From Leptolinea sp. UBA5203 (GTDB lineage: Bacteria > Chloroflexota > Anaerolineae > Anaerolineales > Anaerolineaceae), in the NCBI GenBank assembly GCA_002412765.1, contig DHVR01000075.1, forward strand, positions 5,282-69,281: DNA of 64,000 bases. The letters are read 5' to 3'. The position numbers were made by a program, and so were the translations under genes. Positions 36,657 through 45,458 of this stretch are shown here, in pieces. Under the pieces are notes generated by a model. That model did no database searches. It had not been told where the DNA came from and saw nothing but the letters and a program-made list of their open reading frames with translations. The first letter of the stretch is position 1, and every line of letters starts with the position of its first letter.

Positions 36657-37748
36657 ATGTCAAACAAAAAAAGTTATTTAGGTATCAGCTTGATCATCGC
36701 CCTTTCATTAATCTTGGGCGCATGTCAACCAGCTGCAGCACCAGCCGCCGAGCAATCTGCTGTGGAACAAAGCCCCAAAAAGGAAGTGATTAAATTCGCG
36801 GATGTTATGTGGCAAACCTTATGGATCAACAACGCCATCGCCATGTACATCACGGAAAATGGGTATGGTTACCCGGTTGAATCGATTGAAATGACAACCC
36901 CCGTTTACCAACAAGCCATTCTTGAAGGCGATGTAGACGTATTAATGGAAAACTGGACAGGCAATATTCAGGATTGGTGGGATGAAGTAACTACCAATGG
37001 CGCCGTATTGAATCTTGGCAATACCTTTGATCAATCAACTCAAGGCTGGTATGTACCCCGCTATGTCATCGAAGGGGACAAAGAACGAGGATTAGAACCA
37101 TTAGCACCTGATCTAAAGTCTGTTTATGATTTGCCGCAATATAAAAGCGTTTTTGCAGATCCCGAAAACCCTGAAAAAGGCTTGATCATCAACGGGATCA
37201 TTGGTTGGGATGTTTCCAATGTGAATCGTGTAAAACTATATGCTTATGGTCTGGAAGAGGATTACAACTTTATGGAACCAGGTGCCTCAGCCGCTTTGGA
37301 TGCCGCTATCGCCGGTGCGTATAAGAAAGGCAAACCGATTTTAGCCTACTACTGGGAACCCACTTGGTTAATGGGTCTGTACGACATGGTGCAATTGGAA
37401 GAGCCACCCTATACTGATGAATGTTGGGCGCTGAACAAAGCCGCAAAAGAAGGCGACATAGCGCTGGAAGATGTGAGCGCGGATGCTGGTTGCGCTTTTG
37501 AAACTGTTGGAATTCCCAAAAGCGCTGCCGCCAGCCTACAGGAACGAGCACCAGAAATTGTTGAATTTCTTGCAAAAATGAATATTAGTACGGATGCACT
37601 GAATAAAGCATCTGCCTATATGGAAACGGAAGGCGTAAGCGCTGAAGAAACCGCTATCTGGTTTTTTGAAAATTACCCGGGAACTTGGAAAAGTTGGGTA
37701 AGTGCAGATGCAGCTTTGAACATTGAAGCTGCCCTTTCTAAGGAATAA
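36657..37748 (+). CDS. proX: Glycine betaine/proline substrate-binding lipoprotein
   Basis: 363 aa. A lipoprotein signal ends at the lipobox LGAC with C23, followed by an Ala/Pro/Glu linker and the mature domain. The OpuAC-type fold shows in IKFADVMWQTLWINNAIAMYI and DVLMENWTGN, with many Trp residues (WQTLW, WDEV, YYWEPTWLMG) of the kind that form the aromatic cage for quaternary amines. It captures substrate outside the membrane and delivers it to ProW. AGGAG precedes the ATG. Two hairpins follow the stop. Substrate could be betaine, choline, proline betaine or a related compound. Confidence 0.92.
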   Translation: MSNKKSYLGISLIIALSLILGACQPAAAPAAEQSAVEQSPKKEVIKFADVMWQTLWINNAIAMYITENGYGYPVESIEMTTPVYQQAILEGDVDVLMENWTGNIQDWWDEVTTNGAVLNLGNTFDQSTQGWYVPRYVIEGDKERGLEPLAPDLKSVYDLPQYKSVFADPENPEKGLIINGIIGWDVSNVNRVKLYAYGLEEDYNFMEPGASAALDAAIAGAYKKGKPILAYYWEPTWLMGLYDMVQLEEPPYTDECWALNKAAKEGDIALEDVSADAGCAFETVGIPKSAAASLQERAPEIVEFLAKMNISTDALNKASAYMETEGVSAEETAIWFFENYPGTWKSWVSADAALNIEAALSKE

Positions 37749-37750
37749 AT

Positions 37751-37807
37751 CAACCTTAACAAATAAGGTTGTGAAAAAAAGAGCGTCCGATTTAGAATTG
37801 GACGCTC
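37751..37807 (+). other. Two tandem hairpins between proX and proW
   Basis: The 77-base gap holds CAACCTT/AAGGTTG (37751-37757 and 37765-37771) and GAGCGTCC/GGACGCTC (37781-37788 and 37800-37807). The second extends inward with a G-T pair and ATT/AAT to about 12 pairs. There is no U-tract on the plus strand, so this looks like an mRNA-protecting or attenuating element after the binding-protein gene. On the minus strand it would be a good terminator, with T7 after the stem. Confidence 0.65.
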
Positions 37808-37825
37808 TCCAATTACGAGGTTACT

Positions 37826-38668
37826 ATGATTGAATTTCCAGAATTTATTTACATACCATTAGACAAATGGATCGATACAGCTGTTGAATGGATTACGATT
37901 ACGGGTGATAGCCTTTTTGATGCAATTGGTGTCATTTTATTAGCTCCCATGGTTCAATTGGAAAAATTTCTTTTGTTCGTTCCTTGGTTTGTCATCATCC
38001 TGGTAGTCGCTTTTATTGCATGGCGTGCAACAGGATGGAAACTAGCTGTCGGTGTTATATTGGGTCTATTTTTCATTGGCGCCTTAGGATTATGGGAAGA
38101 AGCCATGAAAACATTGGCCATTGTTTTATTTTCCACTTTACTGGCTATCATCATTGGTATCCCGATTGGCATCATCATGGCTCAAAACTCCAGAGCAAAA
38201 AAAATTATGCATCCAATGTTGGACATGATGCAGACCATGCCCAGCTTTGTTTACCTTATTCCGGCTTTGATGTTGTTTGGACTGGGTAAAGTACCAGCCT
38301 TGATCTCCGTATTGATTTATGCCATTCCACCTGCTATTCGTTTAACCGATCTGGGAATTCGGCAAGTGCCTGAAGATATTATTGAAGCGGCAAACGCATT
38401 TGGCGCATCAGCCAGACAATTACTGTTCAAAGTACAAATTCCGCTTGCCATGCCTACGATCATGGCGGGTATAAACCAAACTATTATGATGGCATTATCC
38501 ATGGTTGTGGTTGCCTCAATGATTGGGGCAGGTGGGCTTGGTTCAGAAGTATTGAATGGTATTGCCCGCCTTGAAGTCGGCCGCGGATTTAATGGTGGCA
38601 TCAGTATCGTTATCATGGCAATTATCCTGGATCGACTTACTCAATCATTTGCTAAAACAAAAAATTAA
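37826..38668 (+). CDS. proW: Glycine betaine/proline ABC transporter permease
   Basis: 280 aa with about six membrane helices. The EAA-type loop reads EDIIEAANAFGASARQLLFKVQIPLAMPTIMAGIN, the contact site for the ATPase. The block MMQTMPSFVYLIPALMLFGLGKVPA is typical of ProW/OpuAB. It forms the membrane channel of the osmoprotectant importer with ProV and ProX. GAGG precedes the ATG. It is the last gene of the operon and is followed by a terminator. Length matches OpuAB-type permeases rather than the longer E. coli ProW. Confidence 0.93.
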   Translation: MIEFPEFIYIPLDKWIDTAVEWITITGDSLFDAIGVILLAPMVQLEKFLLFVPWFVIILVVAFIAWRATGWKLAVGVILGLFFIGALGLWEEAMKTLAIVLFSTLLAIIIGIPIGIIMAQNSRAKKIMHPMLDMMQTMPSFVYLIPALMLFGLGKVPALISVLIYAIPPAIRLTDLGIRQVPEDIIEAANAFGASARQLLFKVQIPLAMPTIMAGINQTIMMALSMVVVASMIGAGGLGSEVLNGIARLEVGRGFNGGISIVIMAIILDRLTQSFAKTKN

Positions 38669-38718
38669 TCCAGGCGAGCATGATCAAAAGGCTCATTGAG
38701 TATGGACAAATCGTCCAC

Positions 38719-38761
38719 AATCAGGCATACAAGAACGTAACGTGGATGCCTGATTTTTTTG
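38719..38761 (+). terminator. Intrinsic terminator of the proVXW operon
   Basis: AATCAGGCAT (38719-38728) pairs with ATGCCTGATT (38746-38755), followed by a T-tract to 38760. It lies about 50 bases after the proW stop. Confidence 0.85.
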
Positions 38762-38809
38762 GTACATAGAGTTGTTCGGAATGCAATCCCAATAACCACC
38801 CATGAAGAA

Positions 38810-38865
38810 TAGACAAAATTCTCAGAATACCTTTATACTAAAAGCATTCTAAGTAAAAGGTATTC
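38810..38865 (+). promoter_or_regulatory. Promoter with operator-like dyad before the aminotransferase gene
   Basis: TAGACA (38810-38815) and TATACT (38834-38839), spaced by 18 bases, form a good promoter. A perfect 10-base dyad straddles it: GAATACCTTT (38825-38834) and AAAGGTATTC (38856-38865), with arm centres 31 bases apart, about three helical turns. The left arm lies before the start point, so this is more likely a DNA operator than an RNA hairpin. The right arm includes the AAAGG that may be the SD. Confidence 0.55.
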
Positions 38866-38870
38866 AGGTT

Positions 38871-40043
38871 ATGGAAAACAAATCTGCTCCACTGCCCCCA
38901 TCCACTGTCTGGAAGGTACCCCGCTCCAAAGCCCATCTCTTTAATCAACAGATAAAAGAAGAAATTCTACAAGCCATTGAACCGGCTTTGTTTGGGGATT
39001 ACTGGGATTTTCCCAATCTGTTAATCGCTTTCGAAAAAAGTTTCGCACAATTCATCGGGATGGCGCATGTCACGGCCGTCCAATCCGGCTCGACTGCTTT
39101 ATTATTGGCATTAAAAGCGGCTGGTTTACAGTATGGAGATGAAGTCATCACGGTTGCCAACTCAGATATGTCCACCACCAGCGCCATCATGAATTGCGGA
39201 GCCAGGCCGGTCTTCTGCGATATTCTGGAATCCGATTACACCATCAATCCGGATCTGGTGGAAGCCCTGATTACTGACCGTACCCGGGGCTTGCTGCCAG
39301 TGGATTTATACGGCCATCCAGCCAACAGTAAAGCCTTGCAGAAGATTGCCAAGCAACATGGACTCTTCATCGTGGAAGATGCAGCCATCGCAACAGCAGC
39401 CCGTGATTTTGGTCACGGTATGGGTGCATTTGCTGATCTGGTTTGCTTCAGCACCTGCTCCACCAAACAAATTGGTGCTATCGGGAACGGGGGTATGGTT
39501 GCGACCAACGATGCAAACTTGCGAGAACAATTGGAAATCTACCGAGGATACGGCCTGAATCCGGCAACGGCAAAGGGACAACACGCGGGCAACGACCAAA
39601 TTGCCGACGGCTACAACCTGAAGATGTCTCCAGTGGATGCGGCCGTCCTCAGTGTAAAAATGAAATTCCTGCCAGAATGGACGGAAAAACGAAAACAAAT
39701 TGCCCACCAATATGAAACTCGGCTGCAAGGCGTGGCGGGCATCAGCCTGCCCACTTTCCGTCCGGAATCCGAACCAGTGCGGCGTGAGTTTGCCTTATGT
39801 GTGCAGCACCGGGATCGGGTATTTGATACCCTGCGGGAGAACGGCATTCAAACGGCCTTGAATTATTGTCCCCCCGCTCATCAGCGTAAGGTGTATCAGG
39901 AGCTTAATCTCCCCGGCAGCCGACAACTCCAAAAGACGGAACAAATCAGTCGCGAGATCATCACCCTACCCATCGATCCGCTGTTAACCAGCGAGGAGAT
40001 TGATTATGTCTGTGATCAATTGATTTTGGCCGTGAAGATATAG
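38871..40043 (+). CDS. DegT/DnrJ/EryC1/StrS-family PLP aminotransferase
   Basis: 390 aa, the normal length. PLP-binding residues are visible: GST in QSGSTALLLAL (73-75), D170 in IVEDAA, and the Schiff-base K199 in FSTCSTKQIGAIGNGGM. The residue usually Gln in the EDAAQ motif is Ile 173 here, which may alter cofactor contact or signal a non-aminotransferase member. The family mostly converts ketosugars to aminosugars for glycans and antibiotics, with some dehydratases. No sugar-nucleotide genes are adjacent, so the substrate is unknown. It is transcribed alone from a promoter with a dyad operator, so its expression is probably controlled by a dedicated regulator. Confidence 0.88.
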   Translation: MENKSAPLPPSTVWKVPRSKAHLFNQQIKEEILQAIEPALFGDYWDFPNLLIAFEKSFAQFIGMAHVTAVQSGSTALLLALKAAGLQYGDEVITVANSDMSTTSAIMNCGARPVFCDILESDYTINPDLVEALITDRTRGLLPVDLYGHPANSKALQKIAKQHGLFIVEDAAIATAARDFGHGMGAFADLVCFSTCSTKQIGAIGNGGMVATNDANLREQLEIYRGYGLNPATAKGQHAGNDQIADGYNLKMSPVDAAVLSVKMKFLPEWTEKRKQIAHQYETRLQGVAGISLPTFRPESEPVRREFALCVQHRDRVFDTLRENGIQTALNYCPPAHQRKVYQELNLPGSRQLQKTEQISREIITLPIDPLLTSEEIDYVCDQLILAVKI

Positions 40044-40117
40044 CCACTTGCTTTATAGGATGGGGCTTTATTCCCTCAGTCGTCTTTTAGATTGGTCATT
40101 TTATAATCTAACAGTTA

Positions 40118-40347
40118 ATGAATTTGCCCAACTGGAATGACATCACCATAACGCTGATGGAAATGCCTTACGAGCGGCCGGCGTAGGTACCAAGGATGGG
40201 CAGGTTTCCGGCTTGAGTTTAGTTATACATGTGCCTGGTCCCGCAGTTGGCAATCACACCCTGATGACCAACCGTCTGGCCGGTATGCTAGCTGGAACCA
40301 TCTACAAGGCATTAGGCGAATGGCTTTCCATGCAACGCTTGCGCTAA
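40118..40347 (+). pseudogene. Remnant of the 3' end of an unidentified gene, frameshifted
   Basis: Frame 40141-40347 reads 68 residues to a TAA, including VSGLSLVIHVPGPAVGNH and LAGMLAGTIYKALGEWL, protein-like but with no start. A second frame just upstream (40118-40186) reads NDITITLMEMPYERPA and stops where the first takes over, as if one gene had been frameshifted at about 40160-40186. The family was not recognised. The upstream part of the gene is missing. Confidence 0.45.
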
Positions 40348-40623
40348 CTACCGCTGGTTTGTGAGGAATTGGTCAGCTGATAGGGACAAGTATAGCAGGA
40401 TAAATCAGCGTCTCAAAAGTTTTGCCAAGGGGTGAAATAACACAACCCGGCAATATTGAAGCAAAAGGGTGCGCTCTGTGAGTTGCACCCATTTACTTTT
40501 CATCCCCGTGGTCGGGGGGACCTAGGGGGATAAACGTTGGCATGATGAAGAGCGAAATACAACAAGCTGGCGGTGAACGGGCGGATTGGCATTCCTGTAA
40601 AGCCACCCGTCAAGCGCTAATCT

Positions 40624-40683
40624 GATGGGTTACGGAGCGCGATGGATTTCATCCTATGGGAGGGTAAGCGCTCCTAACCCATC
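40624..40683. repeat. Imperfect inverted repeat, REP/MITE-like
   Basis: GATGGGTTACGGAGCGC (40624-40640) is the inverse of GCGCTCCTAACCCATC (40668-40683), with one extra base, around a 27-base loop that holds a smaller GATG/CATC hairpin. Similar GATGGGTTA elements occur between genes in many bacteria (recollection, not a search). Confidence 0.5.
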
Positions 40684-40731
40684 CTACGCATGCCGGATTT
40701 TACATCAAACGAAGAAAGGTCAGCTTTCGCT

Positions 40732-40773
40732 CCCTGAGCCTGTCGAAGGCCTGCCCTGAGCCTGTCGAAGGGG
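40732..40773. repeat. Two tandem CTGAGCCTGTCGAAGG repeat units
   Basis: CCCTGAGCCTGTCGAAGG at 40732-40749 is repeated at 40754-40771, period 22. The same word is a familiar dispersed intergenic repeat in many genomes. It marks non-coding, exchange-prone DNA. Confidence 0.7.
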
Positions 40774-40898
40774 GAAAATTACAACGCGACATAGGTTATA
40801 AACACCTTTCCATCGATTCCCTTGTCATCCTTTCAACATCACCCATTTGTCCCATCTTGTGGAACTTTCTCAAAAACACGGGTTGTCTATACATTTGA

Positions 40899-40907
40899 TG
40901 GTATAAT
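40899..40907 (+). promoter_or_regulatory. Extended -10 promoter of carAB
   Basis: TGGTATAAT (40899-40907) is an extended -10 box; the -35 is poor (TTGTCT is only 13 bases upstream). Transcription would begin near 40914, about 20 bases before the carA ATG. Confidence 0.55.
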
Positions 40908-40933
40908 TGCCCGAATTTGACACAGGGGTTCTA

Positions 40934-42073
40934 ATGAAAACTAACGCCACCCTGGTGCTGGAAGATGGCACCACATTGCATGGCAGCGCCTTTGGCGCAT
41001 ACACCGACGCCGTATTTGAATTGGTTTTTAACACCAGTATGACTGGATATCAGGAAATTCTCAGCGACCCTTCCTATCGAGGACAGGGCGTGCTTTTTAC
41101 CGTTCCCCATCTGGGAAATGTGGGCATCAACGAGGAAGACCATGAATCCACCCGGCCGCAGATCTCGGCCGTGGTGACCCGACAGCTCAGTCCGCTGGTT
41201 TCCAACTGGCGAGCCACTCAACCCCTGCATGACTGGCTGTTATCACACGAAGTCCCTGGCATCAGCGAAGTGGATACCCGCCTGCTTACCCGCAAACTAC
41301 GCGACGGCGGCACCCAGAAAGCTGCCCTCTCCACTTGCGGCACCTCCCAGGAAAAATTACTCAGTATGGCTCGCGATTGGCCAGGGCTGGATGGGCGTGA
41401 CATGGTGCGAGAAGTTTCCTGCGCCAATCCCTATCCCTGGCAGGGTGACGCAGGGGACAAGTGGATTCCAATCTTCGAAAGCGCTTTTCTTCAAAAACAG
41501 GTCCATCTGGTGGCCTATGATTTCGGCATCAAACAGAACATCCTGCGCCACCTGGTCGCGCACAACGCCCGCATAACCGTTGTGCCCGCCAGCACGCCGG
41601 CCAAGGGTGTGATGGCATTAAAGCCGGACGGCATCTTTCTTTCCAACGGCCCCGGCGACCCAGCCGGACTGCCCTATGCTGTAACGGCAGTAGATACCTT
41701 GATCCAATACGGCATTCCGATTTTTGGCATTTGCCTTGGACATCAACTCATCGGGCGCGCGCTGGGTGCTGAAACCCGCCGGTTGAAGTTTGGCCATCAC
41801 GGCGGTAATCACCCCGTTCAGCATCTGCAAAATCATCAGGCGTTTATCACAGCTCAAAATCATAATTACTGCGTGGATGAGTCCACCCTCGACACCCAAT
41901 TGGCTGAAATCACTTACCGCAGTCTTAACGACTTGTCCGTGGAAGGGCTGCGCCTGAAAAAGCAGCCTGTCTTCAGTGTGCAGTACCACCCCGAGGCCGC
42001 TCCCGGTCCGCATGATGCGCACCACCTATTTAACGAGTTTTTCACCCTCATTCGTGGAGGTGAACATGCCTAA
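40934..42073 (+). CDS. carA: Carbamoyl-phosphate synthase small subunit
   Basis: 379 aa from the ATG at 40934, after AGGGG; a TTG at 40907 in frame would overlap the -10 box. The N-terminal CarA domain (LEDGTTLHGSAFG, then FNTSMTGYQEILSDPSY) is followed by a class-I glutamine amidotransferase with nucleophile C267 in FGICLGHQL, H352 and E354 in QYHPEA. It frees ammonia from glutamine for CarB, feeding pyrimidine and arginine synthesis. The gene overlaps carB by 8 bases. GC is clearly higher than in the genes to the left. Confidence 0.96.
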   Translation: MKTNATLVLEDGTTLHGSAFGAYTDAVFELVFNTSMTGYQEILSDPSYRGQGVLFTVPHLGNVGINEEDHESTRPQISAVVTRQLSPLVSNWRATQPLHDWLLSHEVPGISEVDTRLLTRKLRDGGTQKAALSTCGTSQEKLLSMARDWPGLDGRDMVREVSCANPYPWQGDAGDKWIPIFESAFLQKQVHLVAYDFGIKQNILRHLVAHNARITVVPASTPAKGVMALKPDGIFLSNGPGDPAGLPYAVTAVDTLIQYGIPIFGICLGHQLIGRALGAETRRLKFGHHGGNHPVQHLQNHQAFITAQNHNYCVDESTLDTQLAEITYRSLNDLSVEGLRLKKQPVFSVQYHPEAAPGPHDAHHLFNEFFTLIRGGEHA

Positions 42074-45000
42074 ACGGACGGACATCCACACCATTCTCGT
42101 TCCCGGATCGGGCGCCATCGTCATTGGCCAGGCCGCCGAGTTTGATTATTCCGGTACGCAAGCCGTTAAGGCCCTGCGCGCTCAGGGCTATCGCGTGGTG
42201 CTGGTCAATTCCAATCCGGCCACCATCATGACCGACCCGAACATCGCCGATGCCACGTATATTGAACCCCTCACCCCCGAAGCGCTGGAGGCCATCATCC
42301 TGCAGGAAAAACCGGATGCCATGCTTCCCACCGTTGGCGGGCAGACGGCACTCAACTTGGCACTGGCTTTATCTGAAAACGGCGTGCTGGAAAAATACGG
42401 TGTTGAACTGATCGGCGCATCCCTGCCGGCCATCCAAACCGCTGAAGACCGTTTCCGTTTCCGCGAAAGTATGCTGGCCGCCGACATACCCGTTCCCCAC
42501 GGCGGACCGGCGCATACCCTAGACGAAGCCGAGACTATCGTCGGCCAATGCGGCTACCCGGTACTGGTGCGCGCCTCCTTTGCCATGGGCGGCGCCGCTG
42601 CTGCCTGGGTGGAATCCCCGGTTGAACTTCCTGAAGCCGTGCGCGCGGCCGTGGCTGAATCGCCCATTGGGCAGGCCTGGCTGGAGGAATCCGTGGCGGG
42701 CTGGAAAGAATATGAACTGGAAGTGATGTGCGATATAGCCGATAACTTTGTTGTCGTGTGTTCCATTGAAAACCTGGACCCCATGGGCGTGCACACTGGC
42801 GACAGCATCACCGTGGCACCAGCCCAAACCCTGACCGACCGTGAATACCAGCTCCTGCGTGATCTCGCCCGCAAAGTGATGCAGTCCGTGGGGGTGCAGA
42901 CCGGCGGCGCCAACGTCCAGTTTGGGGTCAACCCGGCCAATGGCCGTGTAGTGGTGATCGAGATGAACCCGCGCGTCAGCCGTTCCTCGGCGTTGGCTTC
43001 CAAGGCGACAGGGTTTCCCATCGCCAAGCTGGCCGCCCTGGTGGCCGTAGGGTACACCCTGGATGAAATCACCAACGATATCACCCGCCAGACCAAAGCT
43101 GCTTTCGAGCCTTCCCTGGATTATGTGGTGGTTAAAATGCCGCGTTGGGCTTTTGAAAAATTTCCCGGCGTCAGCCCTCTGCTCGGCCCGCAGATGAAAT
43201 CCGTCGGCGAGGCCATGTCGTTGGGGCGCACCTTCCCCGAAGCGCTGCTTAAGGCCGTGCAGTCCCTGGAAATCGGCATTGATGCTTTGGACGGCTCCGG
43301 ACCCAACCGCAGGATTACGAATGCATCGGTTAAGTTAAAAGAACTGAATACACCCACCCCTGAACGCCTGTTTAGCGTCTACCGCGCCATCCAGCAAGGA
43401 TTCACCCTGGATTGTATTGCCCAGCTCAGTGGATACGATGCATGGTTTCTGGCACAAATGAGCGAAATCGCAGCCCTTGAAAAGGACCTTATTCATGCCG
43501 GGGATAACGCTGTAGAAGGCGAAAGTCTGACTGACCTGATCCTCCAGGCCAAACGCAGCGGTTTTGCCGATACCCATTTGGAACGACTGCTCAACCGCCG
43601 CAAGCATGGTCAGCCCAACAATGGCCTGACCCTCCGTGAATTGCGGAAAGCAAGCCACATTCTTCCCGTCTTCCTGCGCGTGGATACCTGCGCTGCTGAA
43701 TTTGAGGCCCAAACGCCTTATCTTTACAGCAGCTACGAAAGCGAAGATGAAAGCCTGCCCACCCAAAAGCAAAAGATCATCATCCTGGGCGGCGGCCCTA
43801 ACCGCATCGGCCAGGGCATTGAATTTGATTATTGCTGCTGCCAGGCTTCCTATGCGTTGCAAGTCCTGGGCTACGAGACGATCATGGTCAATTGCAACCC
43901 GGAGACAGTCTCCACCGATTACGACACCGCCGACCGCCTGTATTTTGAACCGCTGACCCTAGAGCATGTGCTGAATATCGTTGAAAATGAAAAACCACTG
44001 GGCGTGATTGTCCAGTATGGCGGGCAGACGCCGCTCAACCTGGCCGCCGGGCTGCAAGCCGCCGGCGTGACCATCCTGGGCACTTCTCCGCATGCCATCC
44101 AGCTCTCTGAAGACCGCGAAGAATTCGCTCAACTTCTGGCCGAAATGGATATCCCCCAACCGCAAAACGGAATCGCCCGCTCCCTGGATGAAGCCCGCAT
44201 CGTGGCCGAGAAAATCGGTTATCCGGTGCTGGTGAGGCCGTCTTTTGTGTTGGGCGGACGGGCCATGGCGCTAGTGGAACGCGAAGAGAGTCTGAACGGC
44301 TTCATCGCCAGTGCCATGGAGGCTGCCCCTGGCCAGCCCATCCTGATTGACAAGTTCATGGAAGACGCCTTTGAGATTGATGTGGACGCACTCTGCGACG
44401 GTAAGCAGGTCATCATCGGCGCCATCATGCAGCATATCGAGGAAGCTGGCGTGCATTCCGGGGACGCCGCCTGTGTGCTGCCGCCTTACAAAGTGAGCGC
44501 CTATCACCAAAACATCATGCGTGAATACACCGAACGCCTGGGGCTGGCACTGGGCGTGGTAGGTCTGATGAATGTCCAGTTCGCATTAAAAGATGAGGTC
44601 GTGTGCGTGCTGGAAGTCAATCCGCGCGCCTCCCGTACTGTACCCTTCGCCAGCAAGGCCACCGGATTGAACCTGGCGTATACGGCTGCCCAACTGATGA
44701 TCGGAAAAACCCTGGCTGAATTGGGCCTCTTTGAAGAACCGCGCGTGGATGGGTTCTTTGTCAAAGAAGCCGTGCTGCCCTTCAAAAAACTGCCCGGTTC
44801 CAGTATGCTCCTGGGGCCCGAAATGCACTCCACCGGCGAGGTGATGGGGCATGCCGCACATTTTGGGCATGCTTTTGCCAAATCGCAGATTGCGGCCGGT
44901 ATGGCCCTGCCCACTTGCGGCGCCGTCTTGGTCAGTGTGAACGATTATGATAAAAGCGCCGCACTCAAATTTGCCCGCGACCTGCACCGCATGGGGTTTA

Positions 45001-45326
45001 TTTTATACGCCACCCTGGGTACAGCTCAGTTTTTCCAACGCGTCGGATTGCCCGTAAATTTTGTCAATAAAGTAGCCGAAGGTTCGCCGCACACGGTGGA
45101 TTTGATCCGTTCGGGCGCCGTTCAACTGATCCTCAACACCCCCCTGGGGGCCAATGCCCACACGGATGGGGCGGAAATCCGCGCTGCGGCCACCACCATG
45201 AACGTGCCTTTGCTGACCACCCTCTCAGCCGCTGCTGCTGCCATTGCCGCCATTCAGGCTATCCGTCAGAATGATCTTCGTTACCGCAGTATCCAGGAAC
45301 ACTTTGAACGGAATGGCAGAAAATAA
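42066..45326 (+). CDS. carB: Carbamoyl-phosphate synthase large subunit
   Basis: 1086 aa from the ATG at 42066, preceded by GGAGGTG; it overlaps the carA stop. Two homologous ATP-grasp halves are evident: the first begins VPGSGAIVIGQAAEFDYSGT and the second ILGGGPNRIGQGIEFDYCC. Metal and ATP motifs include VVVIEMNPRVSRSSALASKATG and VCVLEVNPRASRTVPFASKATG. The C-terminal MGS-like domain (about 940-1080) is the allosteric part. It makes carbamoyl phosphate from bicarbonate, ammonia and two ATP. No arg or pyr genes are adjacent. Confidence 0.97.
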   Translation: MPKRTDIHTILVPGSGAIVIGQAAEFDYSGTQAVKALRAQGYRVVLVNSNPATIMTDPNIADATYIEPLTPEALEAIILQEKPDAMLPTVGGQTALNLALALSENGVLEKYGVELIGASLPAIQTAEDRFRFRESMLAADIPVPHGGPAHTLDEAETIVGQCGYPVLVRASFAMGGAAAAWVESPVELPEAVRAAVAESPIGQAWLEESVAGWKEYELEVMCDIADNFVVVCSIENLDPMGVHTGDSITVAPAQTLTDREYQLLRDLARKVMQSVGVQTGGANVQFGVNPANGRVVVIEMNPRVSRSSALASKATGFPIAKLAALVAVGYTLDEITNDITRQTKAAFEPSLDYVVVKMPRWAFEKFPGVSPLLGPQMKSVGEAMSLGRTFPEALLKAVQSLEIGIDALDGSGPNRRITNASVKLKELNTPTPERLFSVYRAIQQGFTLDCIAQLSGYDAWFLAQMSEIAALEKDLIHAGDNAVEGESLTDLILQAKRSGFADTHLERLLNRRKHGQPNNGLTLRELRKASHILPVFLRVDTCAAEFEAQTPYLYSSYESEDESLPTQKQKIIILGGGPNRIGQGIEFDYCCCQASYALQVLGYETIMVNCNPETVSTDYDTADRLYFEPLTLEHVLNIVENEKPLGVIVQYGGQTPLNLAAGLQAAGVTILGTSPHAIQLSEDREEFAQLLAEMDIPQPQNGIARSLDEARIVAEKIGYPVLVRPSFVLGGRAMALVEREESLNGFIASAMEAAPGQPILIDKFMEDAFEIDVDALCDGKQVIIGAIMQHIEEAGVHSGDAACVLPPYKVSAYHQNIMREYTERLGLALGVVGLMNVQFALKDEVVCVLEVNPRASRTVPFASKATGLNLAYTAAQLMIGKTLAELGLFEEPRVDGFFVKEAVLPFKKLPGSSMLLGPEMHSTGEVMGHAAHFGHAFAKSQIAAGMALPTCGAVLVSVNDYDKSAALKFARDLHRMGFILYATLGTAQFFQRVGLPVNFVNKVAEGSPHTVDLIRSGAVQLILNTPLGANAHTDGAEIRAAATTMNVPLLTTLSAAAAAIAAIQAIRQNDLRYRSIQEHFERNGRK

Positions 45327-45433
45327 ATTTTTTCAGAAAAATTTTTTTATTGGTTGTTCCGCTGAGATCACTGGAAGTGCCAACGAAAGGTGTTGATCGT
45401 AATAAACCATAAATCTACAAAAAATTTAAAGAG

Positions 45434-45458
45434 CTGGTTGGGCTTATCCCCCAACCAG
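45434..45458 (-). terminator. Terminator overlapping the yciH stop codon
   Basis: CTGGTTGGG (45434-45442) pairs with CCCAACCAG (45450-45458), 7-base loop; the yciH stop lies inside the loop. The minus strand continues CTCTTTAAATTTTTTG, a U-rich exit a few bases later. It may also stop carB read-through. Confidence 0.7.

Larger units (their letters stand above)
40044..40933. other. Gene-poor junction with a decayed gene and small repeats
   Basis: 890 bases between the aminotransferase gene and carA. It contains a gene remnant (40118-40347), a single CRISPR-repeat-like hairpin (near 40504-40517, CCCCG/CGGGG), an imperfect inverted repeat (40624-40683), two copies of a CCCTGAGCCTGTCGAAGG repeat (40732-40773) and the carA promoter. 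No intact gene is seen. Confidence 0.6.

Noticed and set aside
40497..40523. CRISPR-repeat-like word (CCCCG hairpin followed by GGGGATGAA on the minus strand)
   Set aside because: Only one copy, no spacers and no cas genes nearby; too short to call.
40907..40933. TTG start for carA
   Set aside because: It overlaps the -10 box; the ATG at 40934 has an SD and fits CarA.
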